Shown one piece after another: positions 18,546 through 29,348 of a stretch of DNA of 64,000 bases. Positions within the stretch are counted from its first letter, which is position 1. Each line of letters opens with the position of its first letter. Source of the DNA: an uncultured Pelagibacteraceae bacterium (GTDB lineage Bacteria; Pseudomonadota; Alphaproteobacteria; Pelagibacterales; Pelagibacteraceae); the NCBI GenBank assembly GCA_902596375.1, contig CACJTU010000007.1, forward strand, positions 1 to 64,000, read 5' to 3'. A model generated the notes under the pieces. The model did not search any database, was not told where the DNA came from, and saw only the letters and a program-made list of their open reading frames with translations. The position numbers and the translations under genes were made by a program.

Positions 18546-19127
18546 TTATATATTTGCTTGATTAGCCTTAGCTTGTTTTTCTCTTTCTTTTTTTTCTCTT
18601 TTGATTCTTCTCTCAGCTTTTTCAATAGCCTCCACTAAATCTTTCTGAGTAAATAAATTTAATGCCACAGGATCTTTAGGGTTAAGGCTGTTATAGTTCC
18701 AATAACTTTTGTTTCTTATCGATGTGACAGAATTTTTAGTGATTCCAACTAACTTTGCTATTTGAGAGTCTTTAAGAATATTGTGTTGTTTTATAAGCCA
18801 TAATGCAGAGTCTGGTTTATCTTGTCTTTTTGAAAGCGGTATATATTTCTTTATTTTTTTTTCATTGTTAGATATCTCAATGTCGCTACTCTTTATTTGC
18901 AATGGTCGATTTTCATCTTTTGATGACAACTCAATCTCTTCTCTTGAAAGTTGTCCAGATATTATAGGATTGTAAGCTTTAATACCTTTTGCAACTTCTC
19001 CATCTGCAATTCCTTGGATCTCAACTTCATGTAGTTTGCAAAAATTAGCAATTTGTTTAAAAGTTAAAGTAGTATTTTCTACTAGCCAAACAGCAGTTGC
19101 CATTGGCATTAAAGGTGCATCTGACAT
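18546..19127 (-). CDS. trcR: DUF1013 / cell-cycle transcriptional regulator TrcR family
   Basis: PMATAVWLVENTTLTFKQIANFCKLHEVEIQGIADGEVAKGIKAYNPI; alphaproteobacterial family. Confidence 0.85.
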   Translation of the reverse strand: MSDAPLMPMATAVWLVENTTLTFKQIANFCKLHEVEIQGIADGEVAKGIKAYNPIISGQLSREEIELSSKDENRPLQIKSSDIEISNNEKKIKKYIPLSKRQDKPDSALWLIKQHNILKDSQIAKLVGITKNSVTSIRNKSYWNYNSLNPKDPVALNLFTQKDLVEAIEKAERRIKREKKEREKQAKANQANI

Positions 19128-19358
19128 TTAATTTTTCTTTTCTGATTTAAAATTTTGAAATTTTTTATTGAATTTACTTATTCTACCTTTATCCATCAGC
19201 TTTTGTTTACCACCTGTCCAAGCAGCATGTGATTTTGGATCTATCTCTAATTTTAATAACTCGCCTTCTTTCCCCCAAGTTGACTTTGTTTCAAATTGAG
19301 TTCCATCTGTCATTTCTACTTTGATATTGTGATAGTTTGGGTGTATGTCTTTTTTCAT
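19128..19358 (-). CDS. rpmE: 50S ribosomal protein L31
   Basis: [29 protein letters not shown]. Confidence 0.93.
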   Translation of the reverse strand: MKKDIHPNYHNIKVEMTDGTQFETKSTWGKEGELLKLEIDPKSHAAWTGGKQKLMDKGRISKFNKKFQNFKSEKKN

Positions 19359-19393
19359 ATCGAGACTTATAGCAAAAGAATTTTAGAACACAA

Positions 19394-20134
19394 TTAAAAG
19401 TTCCTTAATTTTTCAAGCATTTTATCATTAATTGCACTACTTGACGCCCTAATATCAATATTATTAACATGAAATTTGTTTAAATCATTTACAATGCCTC
19501 CAGCTTCCTCAACCATTAAAGCTCCTGCCGCAACATCCCAAATATTAATTTTGTTGTGGAAATAGCCATCGTACCTGCCTGATGCAACATAAGCTAAATC
19601 TAAGGCAGCACTGCCGCTACATCGTATATTTAAATCACTGAATTTAACCCCTTCTTGATTGCTAGCAAACAAACAGTCATCCAATAAATTTTTTTTAGAC
19701 ACCCTCAATCTTTGATTATTTAAAAAAGCTCCTTTATTTTTTTCTGAAAAATACATTTCATCTTTAATAGGATCAAAAATTAATCCACTTACTATCCCTT
19801 CATTTGTTTGAAGGGCAATAGAAATTGCAAAATGTGGAATACCATGAAGAAAATTTGTTGTTCCATCGATGGGATCAATTATCCAAATATTTTCTCTATC
19901 TTTATTATTAATTTTACCTACTTCTTCAGAGAGAAAGGAAAAGTTTTTTTTTGACTTAGAAAGTTCTTCAATTAAAATTTTTTCTACTTGTCTATCTGTT
20001 CTTGTGACAAAATCTTTAGGACCTTTTTTTGAAACTTGTAATTTTTCAACTTCACCAAAATCTCTGATTACAGATTTCGATGCTTTCTCTGCAGCCTTTA
20101 TCATTAAATTTAAGTTAGATGATATAGATATCAT
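19394..20134 (-). CDS. Inositol monophosphatase family protein (SuhB-like)
   Basis: IWIIDPIDGTTNFLHGIPHFAISIAL; WDVAAGALMVEEAGG. Confidence 0.93.
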   Translation of the reverse strand: MISISSNLNLMIKAAEKASKSVIRDFGEVEKLQVSKKGPKDFVTRTDRQVEKILIEELSKSKKNFSFLSEEVGKINNKDRENIWIIDPIDGTTNFLHGIPHFAISIALQTNEGIVSGLIFDPIKDEMYFSEKNKGAFLNNQRLRVSKKNLLDDCLFASNQEGVKFSDLNIRCSGSAALDLAYVASGRYDGYFHNKINIWDVAAGALMVEEAGGIVNDLNKFHVNNIDIRASSSAINDKMLEKLRNF

Positions 20135-20138
20135 TTTT

Positions 20139-20699
20139 TTAAACTTTCTTAATATATTCTAAAGTCCTAGTATCAACTATGACTTCGTCTCCAGATTCTA
20201 TAAATGGTGGAACTTGAATATTTAAACCGTTATGAAGAATAGCAGGTTTGTAAGAGGAAGACACTGTCTGTCCTTTTAATGCAGCATCTGTTGTATCAAT
20301 TTTACATATAACCTGGTTAGGGAGTTCAACCGAAATTGGATTTTCGTTATAAAAACTTACAGAAACCTCTAGATTTTCAGTTAAAAGTTTTCCTTTATCT
20401 CCAATTAATTCTTTTTTTATTTCTATCTGTTCAAATGTTTTTGGATCCATAAAAAAATAATTAACTTCATCACTATAAAGATAATTAAAAGTTGTTTCTT
20501 CCAAAGAGGCTTTCTCAACAGTTTCACTCGACCTGAATCTCTCATTTAATTTTGTATTTTTATTCAAACTTTTCATTTCAACTTGAGCAAAAGCACCACC
20601 TTTTCCTGGTTTCACATGTTGGGTTTTTAGAACTTGCCAAAGATCATTTTTGTACTCCAGCAACATCCCAACTCTAATTTCTCCAGCATTAATTTTCAT
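20139..20699 (-). CDS. efp: Elongation factor P
   Basis: VKPGKGGAFAQVEMKSLNKNTKLNERFRSSETVEKA. Confidence 0.96.
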   Translation of the reverse strand: MKINAGEIRVGMLLEYKNDLWQVLKTQHVKPGKGGAFAQVEMKSLNKNTKLNERFRSSETVEKASLEETTFNYLYSDEVNYFFMDPKTFEQIEIKKELIGDKGKLLTENLEVSVSFYNENPISVELPNQVICKIDTTDAALKGQTVSSSYKPAILHNGLNIQVPPFIESGDEVIVDTRTLEYIKKV

Positions 20700-21310
20700 T
20701 TTAATCTTTTTACAGCTTGTAATGGTTTATATTTTTTATTTTTCCAAATGTAGCCTGAAATAGCTAAAAAATTAGCATTATTCAATAATAGATTTTTATA
20801 ATTAAAGGCATTAATTCCACCGATAGCTACTGTTGGAGTTTTTGTAAATTTTTTAATTTTATTTAAAATCTTTAAAGAGGCAACATACTTAGTTTTTTTA
20901 GTCTTAGATTGATTAAAAGCGCCAAAAGCAATGTAATCAGCTTTAGCTTTAATTGCTTTTCTTGCTAAATTAATAGAATTATGACAAGTAATTCCTATAA
21001 TTTTTTTACCAAGTATTTTTTTTGCCATCTTAATATTCATATCTTTTTGACCTAGATGGCAACCATCCGCATCTAATTTTAAAGTAAGCAAAGGATCATC
21101 GTTAATTATAAATTTTACTTTATTTTTTTTACAAATATTCTTAATTTTTTTTCCAATTATAATTTTCTTTTTAAGAGAATAATTTTTAAGTCTAAGCTGA
21201 AAAAAACTTATTTTTTTAGTTTTTAGAACTAAATTTAGACTTTTATAAAAAGAATTAGGTATTTTGTTAGGAGAAATAAGATAAATAAATTTTTTTTTAT
21301 TTATTTTCAA
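20696..21310 (-). CDS. thiE: Thiamine phosphate synthase
   Basis: FIINDDPLLTLKLDADGCHLGQKDM, IIGITCHN, ADYIAFGAFNQSKTK. Confidence 0.88.
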   Translation of the reverse strand: MKINKKKFIYLISPNKIPNSFYKSLNLVLKTKKISFFQLRLKNYSLKKKIIIGKKIKNICKKNKVKFIINDDPLLTLKLDADGCHLGQKDMNIKMAKKILGKKIIGITCHNSINLARKAIKAKADYIAFGAFNQSKTKKTKYVASLKILNKIKKFTKTPTVAIGGINAFNYKNLLLNNANFLAISGYIWKNKKYKPLQAVKRLK

Positions 21311-22307
21311 GTTCGCTAGACCATTTTCCTTGAGCAGCTAAGGTACACATTTTAGCTCTGTGATTAAAGGTGTTTTGAGTTGCCTCTAAATTTTTAATAT
21401 CTTTAGACCAAACTTTTAAAGCATTTTGCTGAAGAGCTCTTCCATATGAATAAGTCATTATAAAATTTGTAGTATTATTTTTATTAATTAAATTTAAATT
21501 TTTTGTGGCCTCAATTTCAGATTGCCCACCAGATAAAAAAGCTATTCCAGGAACTTCATCGGGTACAGAATTTTTGAGGCATTCCAACGTTTTAATAGAA
21601 ACTTCTTCACTAGAAATTTTGTTGTCTGATAAGCTGCCAGACAAAATCATATTTGGTTTTAATATTATTCCTGAGAGATCAACTTTGTGTAAAATTAGTT
21701 CCTCAAAACACTTTTTAATTATCTCTGATGTTTTATTCAAACAAACTTCAGCAGAATGGTTTCCATCCATCAATACCTCGGGTTCTACTATTGGAACCAT
21801 TCCACTTTCTTGAACTAGTGCAGAGTATCTAGCAAGAGCATGAGCATTACTACTAATTGCCAGTTTGCTTGGATATTCATCACTAATAGAATATACACCT
21901 CTCCATTTTGTAAATCTTGCTCCAAGATCATAATATTTTTTTAATCTATCTCTAAGGCCATCTAATCCTTCTGTAATTTTTTCTTTAGGGGAATTTGCCA
22001 AATCTTTTGCTCCTGTATCAACTTTAATCCCAGTAACTGCACCCGAACTAGATATTAAATCTGGTATTGATTTTCCTGTGCTCGAAATTTGATTTATAGT
22101 TTCATCGTAAAGAATTACACCACCTATGCAATCCTTCATTCCATCTGACGAAAAAAGAATTTCTCTGAAGCAAAGTCTATTTTCTGGAGTTGATTTGACA
22201 TTTACTGCTTCAAGTCTTTTTGTCATAGTTCCATTGCTTTCATCAGCAGCGAGTATACCTTTGCCATTGGAAATTATTTTAAGTGCAATTTTATTTAATT
22301 CAGACAT
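21297..22307 (-). CDS. fba: Class I fructose-bisphosphate aldolase
   Basis: GKGILAADESNGTMTKRLEAV, ILKPNMILSG, AFLSGGQSEIEATKNLN. Confidence 0.94.
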   Translation of the reverse strand: MSELNKIALKIISNGKGILAADESNGTMTKRLEAVNVKSTPENRLCFREILFSSDGMKDCIGGVILYDETINQISSTGKSIPDLISSSGAVTGIKVDTGAKDLANSPKEKITEGLDGLRDRLKKYYDLGARFTKWRGVYSISDEYPSKLAISSNAHALARYSALVQESGMVPIVEPEVLMDGNHSAEVCLNKTSEIIKKCFEELILHKVDLSGIILKPNMILSGSLSDNKISSEEVSIKTLECLKNSVPDEVPGIAFLSGGQSEIEATKNLNLINKNNTTNFIMTYSYGRALQQNALKVWSKDIKNLEATQNTFNHRAKMCTLAAQGKWSSELENK

Positions 22308-22308
22308 T

Positions 22309-23487
22309 TTAATTTAATGCGGTTATACCAGGAAGGTTTTTACCTTCAAGATATTCTAAAAAAGCTCCACCTGCAGTTGAAACAAAATTAAAATCATTAA
22401 CAGCCTTTAAATTATTTAATAAAGAGACTGTGTCCCCACCTCCAGCAACTGAAAAAATTTTGTTTGCTTTTTTATTTTCAATTATTTTTTTTGCTATTTG
22501 AATACTTCCGAAAGCAAAATTTGGATTTTCAAAATATCCTGCGGGTCCATTCCAAAGTATAGTTTTACTATTATCAATAATTTTTGCTATTTTATCTATA
22601 GTTTTTGGACCAATATCCAATATCATTTCATCAGATAATATCTCGTTCAATTCCTTCTTTTGAGGAGATCCATTTAAATCTTCAGATATAATCACATCAT
22701 CTGGATAAATTATTTTACATTTTTCTTTTTTTGAAAGAGAGATAATTTCTTCAACTATTTTATGGCAATTTTTTTCTTTAATAGATTTTCCAACACTATT
22801 TCCAAAATATTCTATAAAATTATTAGCCATACCCCCAACAATTATAATATTATCAAATTTAGGAATTAAATTTTTAATAACATTAATTTTAGTTGAAATT
22901 TTAGATCCCCCAATAATACAAGTAATTGGTCTGGTAATTTCAGAAGTTATTTTATTAAGCGCATTTACCTCTAAGTCTAGCTGCAACCCAGAAAACGAGG
23001 GTAAGAATTTTGGAATTTCATAAATTGAGGCATGAGCTCTATGCGAACAAGAGAAAGCATCATTTACATATATATCTCCTAAATTTGACAATAGTTCAGC
23101 AAACTTATTGTCATTTTGTTCTTCCTCAGAATAAAATCTAATATTTTCTAATATAAAAATATCTTCATCATAGTCATTGAAGAAATTTTTATTTTTTATT
23201 TCTTTAATATTTTCAGTAATAAGTTTTACTTTTTTTCTTAACTTATTTTGCAAATCTTCACAAATTGGTTTTAGGGAGAGCTCTTTAACAATTTTTCCTT
23301 TTGGTCTTCCAATATGAGATAAAATTATAATTTTAGCATTTTCTTTAACCAAAAAATTTAATGTAGGAAGAATTTTATCGATTCTTGTTGTGTCTGTTAT
23401 CTTGTCTCTTTCCAAAGGGACATTCAAATCTAGTCTTAATAATATTTTTTTATTCTTTAGATTTTTTTCGTTTATAATACTTCTCAT
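22309..23487 (-). CDS. pgk: Phosphoglycerate kinase
   Basis: LLRLDLNVPL, LSHIGRPKG, FVNDAFSCSHRAHAS-type region, VAGGGDTVSLL. Confidence 0.95.
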   Translation of the reverse strand: MRSIINEKNLKNKKILLRLDLNVPLERDKITDTTRIDKILPTLNFLVKENAKIIILSHIGRPKGKIVKELSLKPICEDLQNKLRKKVKLITENIKEIKNKNFFNDYDEDIFILENIRFYSEEEQNDNKFAELLSNLGDIYVNDAFSCSHRAHASIYEIPKFLPSFSGLQLDLEVNALNKITSEITRPITCIIGGSKISTKINVIKNLIPKFDNIIIVGGMANNFIEYFGNSVGKSIKEKNCHKIVEEIISLSKKEKCKIIYPDDVIISEDLNGSPQKKELNEILSDEMILDIGPKTIDKIAKIIDNSKTILWNGPAGYFENPNFAFGSIQIAKKIIENKKANKIFSVAGGGDTVSLLNNLKAVNDFNFVSTAGGAFLEYLEGKNLPGITALN

Positions 23488-24494
23488 TAAGAGATTTTAT
23501 GCAAAGTTTCAGCGATATCACACATTCTATTAGAAAAGCCCCACTCATTATCATACCAGGCTGATATTTTACCCATATTACTTCCAACTACATTTGTTAA
23601 AGAAGCATCTACTATTGCGGAAGCAGGATGATGATTAAAATCTATAGATACTAATTTTTCATGAGTAACTTCTAAGATTTTTTTTAATTTATTTTTTGAT
23701 GCTTGTTCAAAGGCATCATTAATCTTTTTTATATTAATATCTTTTTTTGTACAAAAAACTAATTCAACAAGAGAAACATTAGGAGTGGGCACCCTCATCG
23801 CAACACCTTCTAGTTTCCCTTTTAGGGTTGGTATTATTTCTCCTATTGCTTTCGAAGCTCCTGTTGAAGTAGGAACGATTGACTGACTTGCAGATCTCGC
23901 TCTTCTGGGATCTTTGTGAGAGTTATCTAAAATTCTCTGATCGCTAGTAAATGCATGAATTGTAGTCATAAAACCTTTTTCAATTTCAAAATTTTGATCA
24001 AGAACACTGGTTACTGTTGCTAGACAATTAGTTGTGCACGAAGCTGCAGATATTATTTTATCCTCTTTAGTAATTAATTTTTCATTAACACCAAATACTA
24101 TTGTTTTATCAGCATTCTTACATGGAGCAGAAACGATCACTTTTTTTGCACCATTTTCTATATGGGCAAGAAGTTTTTCTTTCGAATTAAATTTTCCAGT
24201 ACATTCGAAAACATAATCAACATCATATTTTTTCCAATTTATATCTTCAATTTTTGTTTCTTGAGAAAATGTAATTTTATTTTTATTAATTATTAAATGA
24301 TTTGGATCATAATCTAAATTAGCATTTAATTTTCCATGTATAGAATCATATTTAATTAATTTAGATGTAGTTTCTGAATTTGACCTATTGTTTATATGAT
24401 TAATTTTTAAATTTTTATTTTTACTTTCGACAATTGTTCTAACGACCATACGACCAATCCGTCCCATTCCATTAATTCCAATTTTAATTGTCAT
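23487..24494 (-). CDS. gap: Glyceraldehyde-3-phosphate dehydrogenase
   Basis: GINGMGRIGRMVVR, SAASCTTNCLA, WYDNEWGFSNRM. Confidence 0.96.
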   Translation of the reverse strand: MTIKIGINGMGRIGRMVVRTIVESKNKNLKINHINNRSNSETTSKLIKYDSIHGKLNANLDYDPNHLIINKNKITFSQETKIEDINWKKYDVDYVFECTGKFNSKEKLLAHIENGAKKVIVSAPCKNADKTIVFGVNEKLITKEDKIISAASCTTNCLATVTSVLDQNFEIEKGFMTTIHAFTSDQRILDNSHKDPRRARSASQSIVPTSTGASKAIGEIIPTLKGKLEGVAMRVPTPNVSLVELVFCTKKDINIKKINDAFEQASKNKLKKILEVTHEKLVSIDFNHHPASAIVDASLTNVVGSNMGKISAWYDNEWGFSNRMCDIAETLHKIS

Positions 24495-24495
24495 T

Positions 24496-26454
24496 TTATT
24501 TATTTAATAATTTTTTAGTGATATTTTTAATGTTTGTACTCTCTAGACCAAAATATTTATAAATATCTTTATAGGGTGCACTTTTTCCGAATTCATCAAT
24601 TCCAAAAGCAATCCCGTTATCACCTACATATTTTTTCCAACAATCACTTGATCCAGCCTCAATAGATATTTTAAATTTTGTTTCTTCTAAAATTTTATTT
24701 TTATAAGATTTTGATTGTAATTCAAAAAGTTCCATACAAGGCATTGATATCACTTTGGAATATATTTTATCTTTGGCTAATTTATGGCTAACCTCTAACG
24801 CTAGATTAACTTCAGATCCACTCGCTAATATTGTTAGATTAATTTTTTTGTTTGTTCTTAAAACCTCGTAAGCACCTAATGAGCATAAGTTTTTATTAGA
24901 GTATGTTTTTCTTATTGGATTTAAATTTTGTCTTGTTAAAGATAGTACGCTAGGTGTTTTTGAGCTTTTTAATGCATGTTCCCAACACTCGATAGTTTCA
25001 ATTCTATCTGCAGGTCTAAATACATTCAGGTTAGGTATAGCACGTAAGCCCGAAAGCTGTTCTATAGGTTGATGGGTAGGACCATCTTCTCCGAGACCAA
25101 TAGAGTCATGAGTCATTACATAAATGACTCTTTTTTTCATTAAGGCAGACAATCTGATCGAAGGTTTGCAATAATCAGAAAATATTAAAAATGTACCTCC
25201 ATAAGGAATTAGATTACTGTGAAGTGCGATACCATTCATAACCCCACTCATTGCGTGCTCTCTGACTCCGTAGTGAATGTAGTCACCAGTAAAATCTCCA
25301 GGTTTAATTACTTTATGGTTTTTAGTTTTTGTATTATTTGATCCAGCTAAATCAGCAGAGCCACCAATTAAATTATTTTTTTGTTTTGTTAATGCATTCA
25401 ATGTTATTTCTGAACATTTTCTAGTAGCTAAACTTTTTGGCTCTTTTATTGCATTCTCTTTTTCTTTCTTAAGCACCGTAGTAAAATTATTTTTTAATGT
25501 CTGATTAAATTTTATTTTTTTTCTTTTTATTGCTCTATTCCATTTTTTTTCTAAAATTTCACCTCTTTGGCCAATTTTTCTCCATTCATTTAAAATTTTA
25601 TTTGGGATATCAAAAGGTTTGGTTTTCCAATTTAAGACTTTTCTTACAAGCTTAATTTCATCTACTCCCAATGGACTTCCATGGGACGATGCTTTTCCTG
25701 ATTTATTCGGTGAACCATATCCAATCTTTGTTTTACAAGAAATCACAGAAGGTTTTTTAGCTTTTTGAACTTTTTTTAGTGCTTTAAAAATTTCTTTTTC
25801 ATTATGACCGTTGATAGAAATATAATCCCAACCATATCCTTCAAATCTTTTTTTAAAATTATCTGAAACTGCGAGATTTGTTGGGCCATCAATTGAAATT
25901 GAATTGTTATCAAATAGCATAACTAAATTTTTAAGTTTTAAATGTCCTGCTAAACTCATCGCTTCATGACTTATTCCTTCCATTAAGCATCCATCTCCGG
26001 CTAAAACATAAGTTTTGTGATTAATTAAATCTTTACCTAATTTATTTTTTAAAATTTCTTCAGCTATTGCAAAACCAACTGCATTAGATATACCTTGTCC
26101 AAGAGGACCTGTTGTAGTTTCAATACCTGTTTTCGGGTGATATTCAGGATGTCCAGCACAAATAGAATTAAGCTGCCTAAATTTTTTAATATTATTAATT
26201 GATATGCTTTTATATCCAGTTAGGTAAAGCAAAGAATATAAAAGCATAGAACCGTGACCAGCAGACAAAACAAATCTATCTCTATTTAACCAATCTGGAT
26301 TCTTTGGATTAAATCTTAAAAAATTTTTGAATAACACTGTTGCAACATCTGCCATACCCATTGGCATTCCTGGGTGACCTGAATTTGCTTTTTGAACAGC
26401 ATCAATTGATAAAAATCTGATGCAATTAGCTAAATCATTGTGTAGTTTACTCAA
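24496..26454 (-). CDS. tkt: Transketolase
   Basis: NSGHPGMPMGMADVA, GDGCLMEGISHEA, THDSIGLGEDGPTHQPIEQL. Confidence 0.96.
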   Translation of the reverse strand: MSKLHNDLANCIRFLSIDAVQKANSGHPGMPMGMADVATVLFKNFLRFNPKNPDWLNRDRFVLSAGHGSMLLYSLLYLTGYKSISINNIKKFRQLNSICAGHPEYHPKTGIETTTGPLGQGISNAVGFAIAEEILKNKLGKDLINHKTYVLAGDGCLMEGISHEAMSLAGHLKLKNLVMLFDNNSISIDGPTNLAVSDNFKKRFEGYGWDYISINGHNEKEIFKALKKVQKAKKPSVISCKTKIGYGSPNKSGKASSHGSPLGVDEIKLVRKVLNWKTKPFDIPNKILNEWRKIGQRGEILEKKWNRAIKRKKIKFNQTLKNNFTTVLKKEKENAIKEPKSLATRKCSEITLNALTKQKNNLIGGSADLAGSNNTKTKNHKVIKPGDFTGDYIHYGVREHAMSGVMNGIALHSNLIPYGGTFLIFSDYCKPSIRLSALMKKRVIYVMTHDSIGLGEDGPTHQPIEQLSGLRAIPNLNVFRPADRIETIECWEHALKSSKTPSVLSLTRQNLNPIRKTYSNKNLCSLGAYEVLRTNKKINLTILASGSEVNLALEVSHKLAKDKIYSKVISMPCMELFELQSKSYKNKILEETKFKISIEAGSSDCWKKYVGDNGIAFGIDEFGKSAPYKDIYKYFGLESTNIKNITKKLLNK

Positions 26455-26507
26455 AATTATCCTGACTAGACTAAGAAGAATCTATTTAATAATATAAACA
26501 TATATAT

Positions 26508-26831
26508 ATGAATTCTATAAACGAAAAAGAAAAAAAATTAAATATTGCATTAGAGGAATTAAAAAATTTAGATCTAACAAATCCTGAATTACAAAAAAAT
26601 ATCGAAAATTTAAGCACAAAACAAAATCAATTAGAAATTGAAAAAACACAGATTGAAGAAAAATATAAAACGTTACTGGAGGAACATGAAAATCTGTCAA
26701 AAAAACTTGAGGATTTAAAAAATAAAGAAAAGTTGGAAGAGAGAAAACAAATTGAATTTTCTGAAAAAATTGACGAACTTAATCAAGAAACTGACACACT
26801 ATTGGATGAAATAGATAAATGGCAAATGTAA
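26508..26831 (+). CDS. Coiled-coil protein, DUF4164-like, upstream of zapA
   Basis: 107 aa continuous heptad-like coiled coil; position matches alphaproteobacterial DUF4164-zapA pairs. Confidence 0.65.
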   Translation: MNSINEKEKKLNIALEELKNLDLTNPELQKNIENLSTKQNQLEIEKTQIEEKYKTLLEEHENLSKKLEDLKNKEKLEERKQIEFSEKIDELNQETDTLLDEIDKWQM

Positions 26832-27265
26832 GTATTAAATTTAATAATAAAGAATTTTTGCTCGCTTGTGAAGATGGACAAGAGGAGCATTTAGAAGAAT
26901 TGTTAATTCAAATTAACAAAAAGTTTAATAATTTAAAAAATGATTTGGGAAATCTAGGTGAAAATAAATTATTATTAATTACAGCTGTAAAAATAATGGA
27001 TGAATATTACGAAACTAAGAAGAAAGTAGATCAAAAAAAAGATGAATTGAATGACCTTTCAAACAAATTTAAAGAACTGAAATCTCTAATTTATAATTAT
27101 AGAGATACAAAAGAATCTGAAATTGAAAAATTAAATCTTGATCACAAAAATTTTAAAAAGGAAATTGATGAAAATCAAAAAAAATATGAAAATTTAATTG
27201 ATGAAGCTGCTGATCAAATATCAAATTTTGTAAAAAAAACAAAATTAAATAACATGTCCAAGTAG
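26819..27265 (+). CDS. zapA: Cell division protein ZapA-like
   Basis: MANVSIKFNNKEFLLACEDGQEEHLEELLIQINKKF...ITAVKIMDEYYE. Confidence 0.8.
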   Translation: MANVSIKFNNKEFLLACEDGQEEHLEELLIQINKKFNNLKNDLGNLGENKLLLITAVKIMDEYYETKKKVDQKKDELNDLSNKFKELKSLIYNYRDTKESEIEKLNLDHKNFKKEIDENQKKYENLIDEAADQISNFVKKTKLNNMSK

Positions 27266-27269
27266 GTTC

Positions 27270-27812
27270 GTGAGTAAATCTAGGCTAAGAGGTAAAATTT
27301 TAAATATTAGAAAAATAAATTTATATAAAAAATTTAGACTTTGTCCTGAGAGAATCTTTAAATTTTTAAAAAAAAATAAAATTAATTTCAAAAATGTAGG
27401 GGGGTATTATCCATGCAATTATGAGATTGATGACTTAGAAATACTAAATTTTTTAAGAAATAAAAAAGCACATATTTCCTTACCAATAGTAAGAGAAAAT
27501 AATCAAATGGATTTTTTTAAATGGATAAATGAAGATCCTTTAAAGATAAATAAGTATGGAATTGCTGAGCCAATTTCGTCAAAGAAAGTTTACCCTGATA
27601 TAATATTTTTTCCATTGGTTGCTTATGATAAAAATTTAAATAGGTTGGGTTATGGAGGTGGATTTTATGACCGTTATGTTGAAAAAATTGCTAAAGTTAA
27701 AAATATTGTAAAAATTGGTTTGGCTTTTTCTTACCAAGAGTTAAAAGTAATTCCTATAAGCAAATTTGATAAAAAATTAGATTTTATAATTACTGAAAAA
27801 AAAATTATTTAA
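27270..27812 (+). CDS. 5-formyltetrahydrofolate cyclo-ligase
   Basis: PDIIFFPLVAYDKNLNRLGYGGGFYDRYVEK motif; adjacent to zapA. Confidence 0.88.
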   Translation: MSKSRLRGKILNIRKINLYKKFRLCPERIFKFLKKNKINFKNVGGYYPCNYEIDDLEILNFLRNKKAHISLPIVRENNQMDFFKWINEDPLKINKYGIAEPISSKKVYPDIIFFPLVAYDKNLNRLGYGGGFYDRYVEKIAKVKNIVKIGLAFSYQELKVIPISKFDKKLDFIITEKKII

Positions 27813-28615
27813 TGAAAATACTATTTTTAGGAGATGTTGTTGGAATAACCGGCTGTTCAAAATTGAATAGTTGTCTTATGAATGAAATCAAATCTAAAAA
27901 TATAGATTTTGTAATTGTTAATGGTGAAAATGCTGCGGCCCAAGGTGTTGGATTGACAGAGCAAATTTGTAGAGATTTCTTTAATTGTGGAGTCGACGTA
28001 ATAACTACAGGTAATCATGTTTGGGATCGTAAAGAAATAATGCAATATATTGATAAAGAGAAAAGATTATTACGCCCACTTAATCTTTTTGAACCTTCTC
28101 CTGGAAGTGGTTTTAATATTTATAGTGCTAAAAGAGATATAAAGATTGGTGTTCTAAATCTTATGGGAAACATTTTTATGAAAAAATGTGATGATGTATT
28201 TCAAACAACTAAAAATTTTTTAAAAAAATATAAATTGAAAGAAGATTATGATTTACTTATAGTTGATTTTCATGGCGAAATTACAAGTGAAAAAAATGCA
28301 ATAGGCCATTTATTTGATGGGCAGGCGACTCTTGTGGTAGGCACACATACACACATCCCGACTAATGACGCAAGAATATTAGAAAAAGGCACAGCTTATC
28401 AAACTGATGCAGGCATGTGTGGAGACTATGACTCAGTTATTGGTATGAATAAACAAGTATCTCTTAATAGATTTTTAAAAGATAATACTGTTAAAAACAG
28501 CCCTGCTACTGGTAACGCTACTCTTTGTGGTGTTATTGTAGATTGTGATACAGAAACCGGATTAGCTAAAAGTATTGAGACATATATAAATGGTGATCAA
28601 TTAAAAAATACTTAA
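27812..28615 (+). CDS. YmdB/TIGR00282-type metallophosphoesterase
   Basis: ILFLGDVVGITG, VVNGENAAAQGVGLTEQ, TTGNHVWDRKEI, VGTHTHIPTNDARIL. Confidence 0.93.
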   Translation: MKILFLGDVVGITGCSKLNSCLMNEIKSKNIDFVIVNGENAAAQGVGLTEQICRDFFNCGVDVITTGNHVWDRKEIMQYIDKEKRLLRPLNLFEPSPGSGFNIYSAKRDIKIGVLNLMGNIFMKKCDDVFQTTKNFLKKYKLKEDYDLLIVDFHGEITSEKNAIGHLFDGQATLVVGTHTHIPTNDARILEKGTAYQTDAGMCGDYDSVIGMNKQVSLNRFLKDNTVKNSPATGNATLCGVIVDCDTETGLAKSIETYINGDQLKNT

Positions 28616-28622
28616 AAACTTT

Positions 28623-29348
28623 ATGGCAGGACATTCACATTGGGCGGGTATTAAGCACAAAAAAGGAAAAGCGGATAAGCAAAGATCAAAGATATTTTCA
28701 AAATTATCTAAGGAGATTACAGTTGCAGCAAAACTTGGCGATAAAGATCCAGCAATGAACCCAAGACTAAGATCTGCAGTGCAAGCTGCAAGATCTGCAA
28801 ATATGCCTAAAGATAATATTGAAAGAGCAATAGATAAATCTTCTGCAGCAACAGGAGCAAATTTTGAAAACTTGAGATATGAGGGATTTGGACCGGAAAA
28901 GATTGCCGTTATAGTTGAAACTTTAACAGATAACAAAAATAGGACCGCATCAAACATAAGAACTATTTTTCAAAAAAGTGGTGGAAGCTTAGGAACTCAA
29001 GGTTCGGCATCTCACAATTTTCAACAATTAGGTATAATCAAAATTGATAAAAAAGAGATATCCGATGAAAAAATTTTAGATTTAGCGATCGAGTCTGGAG
29101 CTGATGAATGTTTCTCTTATGAGGATTATCATGAGGTCCAGTGTCAAATGAGTGAAATATATAATGTAAAAAAAAATCTTGAGAAAATTATTGTGAATTT
29201 TATTTCTACAGAAATTGAATGGGTCCCGTTAAATAGTGTTGAAGTAAATAAAGATAATAAAGATAGTGTAGTTGATTTTTTAGAAACTCTTGAGGAAGAT
29301 GACGACGTTCAGAACGTTTATTCAAACGTTAATTTGGGTGGTATTTAA
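28623..29348 (+). CDS. YebC/PmpR family protein
   Basis: MAGHSHWAGIKHKKGKADKQRSKIFSKL. Confidence 0.96.
   Translation: MAGHSHWAGIKHKKGKADKQRSKIFSKLSKEITVAAKLGDKDPAMNPRLRSAVQAARSANMPKDNIERAIDKSSAATGANFENLRYEGFGPEKIAVIVETLTDNKNRTASNIRTIFQKSGGSLGTQGSASHNFQQLGIIKIDKKEISDEKILDLAIESGADECFSYEDYHEVQCQMSEIYNVKKNLEKIIVNFISTEIEWVPLNSVEVNKDNKDSVVDFLETLEEDDDVQNVYSNVNLGGI

Noticed and set aside
27241-27275. 6S RNA (ssrS) between zapA and the 5-formyl-THF cyclo-ligase gene, where it often occurs
   Set aside because: Only about 4 nt separate the two genes; no room for a ~160-nt RNA here.
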